Below are positions 36,410 through 48,167 of a DNA stretch of 64,000 nucleotides, in pieces (the stretch's first letter is position 1; each line of letters begins with the position of its first letter). The position numbers and the translations under genes are program-made. Below the pieces are notes generated by a model. The model was given only the letters and a program-made list of their open reading frames with translations. It was not told where the DNA came from and searched no databases. The DNA is from Batillaria attramentaria. Lineage: Eukaryota; Mollusca; Gastropoda; Batillariidae. The DNA is taken from contig JACVVK020000207.1 of NCBI GenBank assembly GCA_018292915.2, positions 437,501 through 501,500 of the forward strand. Reading direction: 5' to 3'.

Positions 36410-37798
36410 TCCATAGCAGTAACAGTTCACTAGTAACTGTTCATCTAGTATTTGTTGTACACAAAAATAGCGTGAAAGCATGGAGATTGATAAGATGAAA
36501 GCTTGTTAGAGCAAAGTCACATTCGAGAGTAAAAATATTGGCATGGAGTAGGTTGAAATGTCCATCAAAATGTTGCATTTTCAAATCCTGCTGGAGGTTT
36601 ATAAAATGGAATTAACGATAAAGGCAGTAGCGAGGAGTTGCATTTTCAAGAGCCATAATTTATTTCGTGTTTCGTCTGTCTTCGTTTTAAGCTTTCAACT
36701 GACATGTACGTTTGTATAAATTTAACTGTGTCTGCTACAGGCCCTGTGTAGAGAGCTGGATATTCCACTAACTGCCGAACCTGTGGAGTACTGTTTGTGT
36801 TCTGACAACATGTCGGACGCTGGCACGCCACACCACGTCACTGATGACGTCATGAGAGGGCTGTGCAGTTGGTGGACACGGTGTGTAGCAGGGGCCGGGC
36901 CGGACCCCGCCATGACGGATGACGTGTATGAGGACCTTGTGGCCAGGTAGGATCCAACTCACTGTGAATGAAATCAGCTAGGACTACGTCATTCGTCGAG
37001 CTATGCCTTATGATGTGTTTCTATATTACTGAAGTGTTTTAACCTATGTAATGGTTTGGGCCTAATGTCTTGCACCAGTTGGCCTTCTGATAAACCTTTG
37101 GATGTCATGGCTGTTTGTGTAGGGAACGATGTCATCATATTTTGCTCTTCTGTCATTTTCTTTAAAACGAACGTGAGCCTGGACAAGAGAGAGAGAGAGA
37201 GTTTTTTTCAAACAGCGGTGACATTTTTAACACAAAATGGAGTGTGATAGTTTGAGATTATTTCACACATCAGGCTTTCCTGTTCTCTCCTGTGTAATAC
37301 CATACCATGGATTTATTGACAGATTTGCGGGTCCGGCGACTGTAGTGAGGATCTTCTGTAAGACCGAGCCCCGGTTACACGTGACAGACTTACGTTCTGC
37401 CGGACAGTTCGTGTCCCATGTCGCCGACAGGATGTCTATAGTCGCTCTTTATCCCCAGCAGGTAAAAATCTATCCAGTCTTATCCAATGTTCACTTATAA
37501 AGCGCAGAAGTAGTCTGCATTTTCCGTTATCAACATCGTCTCTTTATCTCCATCAGGTGATACTTTACTGTATCTTACCGGCTTGTTCTCTACCCCTATC
37601 ACGTGGTTCTTTACTCTGTATTACCGGCTGTCAGCAGTGACTCTCTACCCCTATCACGTGATTCTTTACTCTATATTACCGGCTGTCAGCAGTGGCTCTC
37701 TACCCCTATCACGTGATTCCTTACTCTATATTACCGCCTGTCAGCAGTGACTCTCTACCCCTATCACGTGATCCTTTACTCTGTGTATGTGTGGCATA

Positions 37799-37853
<55 letters not shown>

Positions 37854-38688
37854 TATGTGATTCATTATTATTATTTAAGAAACAAGTCTAATAACTAGAA
37901 TCCCCTCAGTGTACACTCTCAAATTTATTATAACAGACATAATTGTCACGTGACATTTTCTCCACCCTTTATGTTTAATCAGGTGGACCTGATCAACCAG
38001 GCGCCTGACCTTGCCTATCTGGCCGGACCGCCAGGGACAGGCAAAACACTCACTGCAGTAATTATGTCCCTGGAGTGGCTGCGGCAACACGGGATCGTGG
38101 ACATCCTAAGCCGAGATATACATAGCCTTGCCGCCGCCCACCTGATCAAGCAGCAGCTGCAGGAGACGGCCCGGCTGATACTGGGAGAACAAGCGTCCAG
38201 TCGTGTCCACCTTCATGACAACCTGGAGAAACGCGGAGCTGTGGACAGACTAGTGGCGACGCTGACGGCCAGAACAACATCCGACGTCTGTCTCATCGCT
38301 GATGAAGCGGAAGACTTTGGGTGAGTTGTTTGTTTGTTTGATCGGACTGGATTTGTCTGTGTGTTATTTGTTTGTATGTTTGCTCGCGTGTTCACTGGTT
38401 TGATTCGTGCGTTGTTTGTTTGTGTGTTTGTTTGTTTGTTCGGATATTGAATGGTTTTGTTTACAAACCAAACCAAACCAAACCAATCAACACCCGAAAA
38501 CGCACACACACAAACAAACAAACAAACAACACGAACAAAACATTGATATTAAAGACAAAATATGCGAAGCGCGCAAACAGAAAAGAGAAAAAATAATACA
38601 TGTACATTGGCAGCAGCAAAAGGAGCTTTAATGAAACAGAATGCACTCGGAGAACATTCACACGTGTGGAAAACTGTACAGCGTAATT

Positions 38689-38748
<60 letters not shown>

Positions 38749-41700
38749 CCTGCCACTGACTCATACTGCTGTCTACACAAAACAACCCCCAAAATCAGCA
38801 GCTGCTTTTGCCGAGGACACTTTATTCCGACCATAAAGTGCCGAAAGAACGGGAAAGTTAATGAGGAAAAAAAGTTCCAAAGTGTACACCAGCTCAATAT
38901 CAATGAGAAACTTTATCAACTGGAAACTTACCGGGCTGAGTCAGTGAATCGGTTGTAACATTGCCTGTGAAATCCAACACCTGCGTCAGGAGCCCCTTGC
39001 GGCAGACGTTGCGACAAACACGCGAGCCACATCACCTTGAGCACCTACCAGACGCTTCCATTTGTTCGAGAAATCTAGAATTCTGTCAAAAGTTGTCTCT
39101 GTTAGGACGCAAATCGCTTTATCTTCGTTTGTAGCACTAAAATGAATGACACAACGAACTTTTGCAGCAGACGCCGCCGAGAGCGAAGCAGACGACGCCA
39201 TGCTGCAACTCCGCACTGAAGCAAATAGGCTGATTTTTTCATTGGTCAGAAATCAAGCAAGTGACGCAAACGCGGCAGCGGTTGTAGTCTCCCTTGTTTT
39301 TGACAGAGCTCGATTTCGGCAGATTATAACAGTCGATTTCTATAAAATGCGAATCGTTACACGTGAGATATCTGCGGTTTTCAAAAAAAAAGGTGTTGAT
39401 GAGCTGTGTCATATAAAAATCATGTACTTTAGTAATACCGTCCACGGATTGAAACGAACGAGGTCTCCGTCCCACTGCCTAATTAGGGGTACTTAGGCAT
39501 AGGTCCTAGGCACGCCCAAACGCTGGGAGGCGTGTACACTTGGGAAACTGTAAACCCGCCTGGAGACGGGTCGACCAGTGGTTCGTTTGCGAAGACGCTG
39601 GCAAAGACGTAAGTGCGAGTCGGTGTAACGAAGGATGGTCTGGTCATGTCCCCTCACCCCTTGTCCAGGAAGTCCGCCTGGCAATAATAAAGGTGAGATG
39701 TCCCGGCGATCTGAATAAATGGTACTGTACATGTAAGCGTAGGGGCAATGTATGAAGTGAGTAAGAGTACTCAGGTTAATCAGGTCCCTCACTGCCTGTC
39801 AAAATTGTCCGCGTGTATATAATGGCCTTGCTTCAAGGTCAAGGCCATACAAGCTATTTTTGAAAAATCTTAACATTGGCATTTTCTCAGAAAAAAACAA
39901 ACAGCTGAGGCGCCACACCTGGCAGTGATAATTAAGACCTATGCATACATACCATTTTTAAGCAGTCTGTTTGGAAATTATACATTTGCATTTTCTCAGA
40001 ATCTAGAACAACAAGAAGCATCTAACTTTGAACGATGGTATAACTGACAACACCTTTACTAACATACCTGTATGCAATGACTTTCAGACAAGGTCATGCA
40101 AGCTTTTTGTTGTTGTTGTTGTTGTTGTTGTTGTTGAAACTTTAAGGTTGGCCATTTCTCCGAAACAACAAACAGTAGAGGCACCAAACGAGGCATGATG
40201 ATAAACAGCAATGAGACCTACCTTCCTGAATGACCGTGACTGAAGGTCAAGGTCATTAAAGCCGTGTGGTGGGAATTTTAACATGACCGTTCTCGGAGGA
40301 ACTACAAATAGTAGAGGCGTCAAATTTGGCATAATGATAGACATTGAGGAGATCTCATTTGAATGACCATGATCTAGCAACGTCCCTAAATCTATTGTTA
40401 CTCTTTCGGTCTACTTAATGGCTCCCTATAAACACGAGACAAATACAAATCATATCTCTATCGTTCTCTCGGCTAATCAAGATTTCTAACTAGCATTACG
40501 AACCAACACATCTAATAATATACGCAAGAAGAATCCTGCTCTATTGCTTACAGATCTCTGCGATGATTCCTCGTGGCACGCGTTGTCCAGCCACAGACAA
40601 GAAGCAGGTTCTGTGAGGGGTCTGCTGCAGCAGGTTCAAAACTTAAAGGGTACAGCAAGTCAAGAGCACTATTGGGTTTTAAATGACAGATATTGAGGTC
40701 CTAAGCTGTTAGACAGCAAACGTTTTCGTGAACAAAGTACCATTTACTCAAAAATGCGCCGGAAAAAACCCTCTGCTTTCGGTTCCTGGGCTGCGCCATG
40801 TTTCCGCACTCTTTCGCGAATGAGACAGGAAAGGTGCTGACGGTGACGTCACTCCACCACCACTGTCAGCAGTGCCCGCTTTGAGCGGGTTGTTCCAGAG
40901 TATTATTTTGTGTTCGAGATGCCACAGTGCAAAGCGTTTGGTTGTTTCAGCAAACAGGGCACGTGTAAGAATGCAGATGGAAGCCACAAAAGCTTTTTTG
41001 AATTTCCGAATCTAAACAAATAAAACAACAACAACAACAACAACAACAACAAAAACGGAGGTTGTGTGCCAAATGGTTGGAGACCTTGAAGAACGGCTCG
41101 CTTGCCCCACCGAGTGCAGGAATACGCCTGGAACAATCGAGACCTCGTTTGTGGAGATCATTTTACCCCGGAATGTTTCACTGGCGCTTTTGCTGCTTCA
41201 CTTGTCAAACACGCATCTCCCACAATTGCACTCGTTCTCATCAATCGGCTCTTCCCCATCGGCGTCCACGCTGTTTTCTGCCTGACCCCTTACTGAGCTC
41301 TTCCTCAGAATACTGATTCTGGCTCGAAATTATAGGGAACTATCCCCAAATCCATTCTAGCTTTCAGGAAAGAAGCAAAGTGTGTATACGAGCCAGAAAT
41401 AGCACGCCTAAAACGTGTAGCAGGCACACCTGCACGCACAATGTCAGAATCTCGCCTGCTGCTGAGTGGATCAACATGGCAGCCCCCATGGCATCGCATT
41501 TCGGCTGCCGTTTGGTGTGATAAAATTAATGCTGAATGGTGTATTCGTGATGAAATCTTTTGGGCTGCAGCCGTCTAGGACACCACTATCTATCCCCTAA
41601 ACCCAACATTGCATTTGACTTGCCTTGACCTTTAAACTTTACTTGCACGGCACACAAAAACCGGCATACAGTTCTGTTGCTAGTCGTCACGAACACAGTT

Positions 41701-41846
41701 CTGCCTGGCGGAATAACTGATTTTACTGACAAAACCATTCAACATCCGATTAAACAAAGAAAGAAACAAACAGACACACGAACAAAAGACACAGAAACAA
41801 AACCATTCAACACCCGAACAAACATACATGGTTTCCTTCGTGTTGC

Positions 41847-41908
<62 letters not shown>

Positions 41909-42260
41909 CGGGTGTTGAATGGTTCTGTTGGTGTGTTTTGTGTTTGCGTGTTCGGGTATAGATTGGTTGGTTTTCAAAACTAAAGTGTTTTACCATCCCC
42001 GTACGGCACCTAAAAACTTGCGGCTTGCGCGGCTTTAAGCCCTGAAAACTCACTCACTCACCCCTAAAAACTTGCGCGCCGTACTTTTTGGGTGCACAGG
42101 CACCTATTCGTAAAACAAGAAAACTTGCGCGCTGTACATCGTGGGTGCAAACACACCAAGGCTTGCACAGGAGAAAAAACAAACCCGTATTATACATTGT
42201 TTCTGATTTTTGGCTCACGTATGTAACCACGAACGGGAGTCTATATGTACTAACCCTCCG

Positions 42261-42321
<61 letters not shown>

Positions 42322-42355
42322 CGTGTGTGTGTGTGTGTGTGCGTGCGTGTGTGTG

Positions 42356-42406
<51 letters not shown>

Positions 42407-42583
42407 GCAGTAAATATATAGAAAACCTTAACACTGGCATTTTCTCGGAAACTACAAACACCAGCGACACCAAATCTATCTTGCAAGATGATAGACAACC
42501 ACAAGATCTATCCAGGGATTTCAGTGACCTGTGCTGGAGGTCAAGGTCACAGGAATAGAATGCAAAATTTTAATCTAAACAAA

Positions 42584-42670
<87 letters not shown>

Positions 42671-42801
42671 GACGGAGGGTTAGTACATAGACTCACTTTG
42701 TTACACAAGGGCGCTAAAAACTAGAAAAGGCGAACTAGACCATGTAAAGAACTTGCTAACCAAACGCATAACACACACTCGCGTGCGCGCGCGCGCGCAC
42801 A

Positions 42802-42856
<55 letters not shown>

Positions 42857-43922
42857 CACGGCAGTACTGCTATGAGCATGATAATAAAAGACAAGTTGCT
42901 TAGTATTGACGTCAAACTACTTGCTGAAATCGGAAATGTGGACTATTGCGTCAGAGCTGTACACATTTTACGTCACTAACGTTTGCGACAAGAAAACCGG
43001 TGGACGTTTTCTTCTCTCCTTGGACGTTAGAACTCAAGTCATGTCTTCAGCCTCAGTCTACTAGTTGTCTGTCCGCTGTCACTACACTTAGGCCGTGAGC
43101 CAAGGCCGTCTAAAACGCACTCCATAGCCCCTGAGTTAAGCAATTTCTTCATATAATGAAAAATAATACAAGGCTAGTGTATGGCAAAATCAGTGTTGTT
43201 TCCGTGTCGGTCCGGTCGGGTTAATGAATACGGACCTAATGAACACTGACCAATTAGCGAAATTTTCAACCAATCAGCGTCTTTAAAAAAAAGTTACTGC
43301 GGCAGGGGCGTCCCTGACCGCGGCAATTTTAACCAATCATCTGGCTCAAATAGCAGTGGCCGCGAAACGAAACGAAAACACGACAGACGCGTGTTTGGCT
43401 CAGGCGTCTTCGGAAGGTATTCGTACCAGATTGCAGTGTTCAGTTCACTTTGCAGGGAGTAAAGACACCACAGTTTAGTCCTTCACAGATCAAACATTTG
43501 CAAATACCCTTCGGTATGCGCAGCAATGGGGTTTGTTTGACTGTGCGAGCTCCCAAATCGCGCGGACTTTTCTTGATTCAAGTCATTCCTGTCAGCGGGA
43601 AGCAGAGTTACAGCGTCTGGGATACCATCGATCCTGTTACCAACGATTCATAAGAAGAGACAGGTAAGTGGATGCTTCTTCGCCCGTAGTGCAGTCTTGA
43701 TATTTCTGCCCTACTGACCCCAGCCGGTGGATTTTAAATTGATCTATACTGAGTATAGATTTGACGATGATGCGATGCTAGTACTTGCAGTGTTTTCGGG
43801 TTGAGAGAGAGGGGGAGTTTTGTGTGTGTGTTTGGAGGGGGGGGGGGGGGGAAAGATGAGAGTTCAGTTGGTAGACTCACAGGCGGGGAAAGAGTGCACA
43901 GGAACCTACATTAAACTAGAAA

Positions 43923-43995
<73 letters not shown>

Positions 43996-46900
43996 ACAGA
44001 GAGAGAGAGAGACTGAGTGCTTCACTCTCATAAAGTTTAATAGTGTTGGTGCACAGCAGTTTGTGAGGTATCAACTGTGAATTGAAATTTTATATTTTGC
44101 CCTATGTACATGTACTTCACACCAATAACTATTGCTGATGCATCTAATCACACTATTTGTCATTTGATGTTTGTTACATAGTGTGTTCACTTTTCAGTTC
44201 TGTGTCTGTGGACAGGCTTGAATTACTTCAGCGTCAAGCAGAGAAAAGAAATGCAAGTGCGCCTGCTGACAGTGCAGATGGAGGTCTGATCCAGCCACCA
44301 CCACCACCTCCAGCAAAGCAACTTAGAAGCTCTGTCTAGCCCCCTGCAAACAAGCCTTCCTGTAGCAAACTCAGTGGTTTAACAATAACATTAACAAACT
44401 GTGACTGTAAAGGAGTGGATTAGTTTTATTTGAACAACAGTCTTTGGACCAAATAGTAAACAAATTGACTGGCTTGGTTTTTTTTATTCATGGACTGATT
44501 TTTGGATTTTCCTGCTGGATGGCCATCGTCTGTGAAGCATGGACTGCTGGTGTTGTTTACTGCAGAAACTGTTCTTGCAAACTCTGTTTTATGACAAACT
44601 GTGACTGTAAAGGAATGGCTTTGAACAACAATCTATGTTCAAGTTCATGTTCAAATTACTTTATTTATCCCTCATGGGGCAATTAAATGTTCGGACATAA
44701 GGGACTAATTGATTGGCTTGGTGTTTTCCTGCAAGTGTTGTTGAAATAGCCTCTTTTGCTGAGTAAGCAGAGCTTGTACTTAGAGTGGAACGTAGGCCCC
44801 CAGGAACCTCTCCTGGCCACCACCAAGAGGTGGAAGCTTACCTGTTTCGGGCACATCACTCGACATGACAGCCTATGCTAGACCGTCATGCAAAATGTGT
44901 TGCTACACGCCACTTACTACACCACTACACCCTACTTGCTACACCACTACACCCCACTTGCTACACCACTACACCCCACTCAAGTTGCTACACCACTACA
45001 CTACACACCGATACTCTGCTACACCCTACTTGCTACACCACTACACCCCACTTGCTACACCAGTACACCCCACTTGCTACACTGCTACACCCCACTTGCT
45101 ACACCACTACACCCCACTTGCTACACCACTACACCCCACTTGCTACACCAGTACACCCCACTTGCTACACTGCTACACCCCACTCAAGTTGCTACACCAC
45201 TACACTACACACCGATACTCTGCTACACCCCACTTGCTACACCACTACACCGGCACCACTTACTACACTGCTACACCCCACTTGCTACACCACTACACCC
45301 CACTTGCTACACCACTACACCCCACTTGCTACACCGATACTCTGTTAACCCACGTGCTACACAATAAATGAATAATCTGCTACACAGCACTGACTTGCTA
45401 CCCCAGTACGCTGCTACATTCCCTAAATACACTGCTACCGTGTGACTTTGCCATACATCACTTACAACAATTTTGAAACTCTGTGTGTGTGTGTGTGTGT
45501 GGAGAGAGAGAGTATCATGTCTAGACATTCCGTCAATCCGCAAAGCAAGCGAAGAAATAAAAAATGAGTGAATTTATGTAACAAACGCCCCCCCCCCCCC
45601 CCCCTCCAACAAAAACACAAATATTTCACATGACATGCAATTGAAAGTACATGTACTTTCTGGGTAACCTAAAGATGAAATACTGATATTGACACTTCAA
45701 AACTGACATATTGGAGGTTTTTTTTTACCCACATTATACAACAGAAATCATGGAATAACAAAACAGGAATCAAATGTCATTTTGTTGTACAGTCAAACGG
45801 TCATCCTAGGGACTGAGTCAAACTGGCTGTCTTAGACAGGTGACTGGCTTTTACAGGGTGCAATGTTCCGGCAGAAAACGTGCCTAACCTTTCAAACTGA
45901 CATCCTACATGTGATCAGACAGGTCTAGCAAGTATACATGACACATGTTCCTGCTTTTAAATAGCGCAGAATTGCCGTGATTCTGTTAATAGGAATCAGT
46001 GTGTTTGACTTGTACCTATTAACAAATTTTTGTAAGTGTTGTATGGCAAAGCCACACAATAATGTCTTTACTACAATACTAGGGTGTAGCAGAGTAGTGG
46101 TGTAGCAAGTGGGGTGTAGCAGTGTAGTAAGTGGGGTGTAGTGGACCTGGTGTAGTAAGTGGGGTGTAGTGGTGTAGCAAGTGGGGTGTAGCAGTGTAGT
46201 AATTGGATTGTGGTGCTGTAGTAAGTGGGGTGTTGTGAGTGGGGTGTTGCAGTGTAGCTAGTGGGGTGTAGTAAGTGGTGTGTAGCAGTGTAGTAAGTGG
46301 GGTGTAGCAGTGTACCAAGTGGGGTGTAGTAAGTGGGGTGTAGTAAGTGGGGTGTAGCAGTGTAGCAACTGGGGTGTAGCAGTGTAGTAAGTGGGGTGTA
46401 GTGGTGGAGCAAGTGGGGTGCAGTGGTGTAGTAAGTGGGGTGTAGCAACACATTTTTATATATATGCCCCCACCCCCACCCCACCCCTGATGATGCAACA
46501 GTCAAGGGATTGATTGACTGCACACATAACGTGACCTTGCAAGGATGTTGTGGTTGTTGTTGAATCTAAAATACCAACATAATTTTTTGTATGTTAATTA
46601 GGTTCAATTTAACCCCTTGTGTACTGATCTTGTCAATTCCCATATACAGTGCAGAATTTATGCAACAATTCAAATGTCTATTAAGATTTGATTCTGTCCT
46701 TCCATTGTGCAAGAGCTTACAGTACACATAAACAAAAACAAAACATGATTCATGACTTTTGGTCACGGTTAATAAAGGGTTAATTTGAACAAACTCTGCT
46801 TTCTTTACTACTAATCATATAATTTACTAATCATACAAATTATGCTGCACTATAATTTAGTGCAGCATAATTTGTGATTTGTTGTTTATTGCGTTTTCAC

Positions 46901-47597
46901 TTTGAATACCGGTTAAAGCCCTTAAAAAAAAAAACTGTACAGAAATTTGCTCTTTAAAAGTGCTGCATCAGCCAAAAAAAGGCTATTTCTGCGCAAACAC
47001 TTATCTTTTTTGAACACATATTACAACTGAAATGCATGTGCAAAATATCTGTTCAGGTTTTCACTCAGGGAATCAAAAAAAAAAACATCTTGCTCATTGC
47101 TCATTTAGCATCCGAGCTAAATCACATTTTTGTTATTTTTCGTCAACTTTAGACCAAAATACTGAGTTAATCCTACCACTTATACACCGTAACAAAGTTG
47201 ATTTTGAATCTGTATACAAAACTTCTACATGAAACACCAAAAATTTGTTTGCTTAAACGTAGGGCTATGAAATGCAAAACTAAGCTGTTTAGATGCGTTC
47301 GTCCCGCCGCCTAACTGTGGGGTTTGTTGTTAGTGGACGCCAAATTTGCTGATTTCGTTGTGTTTTGTTCTGTTTTGTTTTGAAAATTTCTTACAGCCGT
47401 GCAGTTGTTGATCTGTAGAGCTACCGGTAATATTTCTTTGTTTATCAGTTCTTCATTTATTGGGATTTGTGTTTTGCGTTTGTTGTTTTTGTGGTTGTTG
47501 TTACTGTCGCTGGCGTGGTTGACGTTGTCGTCGGTGTTGTCGCTCTTATTATTGTGGACGTGGTATAGGTGGTTGTTGTAGTTATGGACTAAGAGAT

Positions 47598-47665
<68 letters not shown>

Positions 47666-48070
47666 TGGTTGACGTCATCCACTAACCGTCTTCTCCATTC
47701 TCTGTAACAGTGACCAACTGGATGACCTGTACCGAGCGCTAGTCAACAACAAACAACACGTCAGGTTGTGGGCGGCAAGCCTACAGCCTGGCGACGCACC
47801 CTCATGTCTACAGGATCACGTTCACACGATGACAACTCCCTTGCGCTGCCCCCCGTGCGTTGTACGGGAGGTGGCGGAGGCAGACGGCATTAAGTCAGGA
47901 CTTGTCCCCGACTACACAACACCAACGGCTCCCCTGCCAGCTGACGGACCGCCCGTCATCACTGTGAGCCACCAGGGACCCGGGCACAAGGAGCAGGATA
48001 CAGATGACTGTGAGGCGTGCGGCCGGGAGGTGGGGAGGATCCTGACACAGGTGTTACACGTCGGTAAGTA

Positions 48071-48167
<97 letters not shown>

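Larger units (their letters stand above)
43089..47313 (+). mobile_element. Element E3: 4.2-kb insertion with preserved empty site
   Basis: Unit A reads CACTACACTGTGGGG at 293-307. Here the same sequence is split, with ACT at 43086-43088 and again at 47314-47316: a 3-bp target duplication around 4225 bp. The ends are TAGGCCGTGAG and the inverse of TAGGCGGCGGG. Contents: three CCAAT boxes (43230-43340), a two-exon zinc-binding gene, a LINE C-terminal scrap, two inverted 22-bp minisatellites, a MITE and a perfect hairpin. The termini and the exon type link it to E2. Confidence 0.85.

Noticed and set aside
44865..45371. About 160-residue Thr/His/Tyr-rich frames in all three frames
   Set aside because: All three frames are open because of the 22-bp minisatellite; not a protein.
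43089..47313. E3 as a definite Academ or Harbinger element
   Set aside because: A 3-bp duplication and TAG ends fit more than one superfamily and no transposase is visible.
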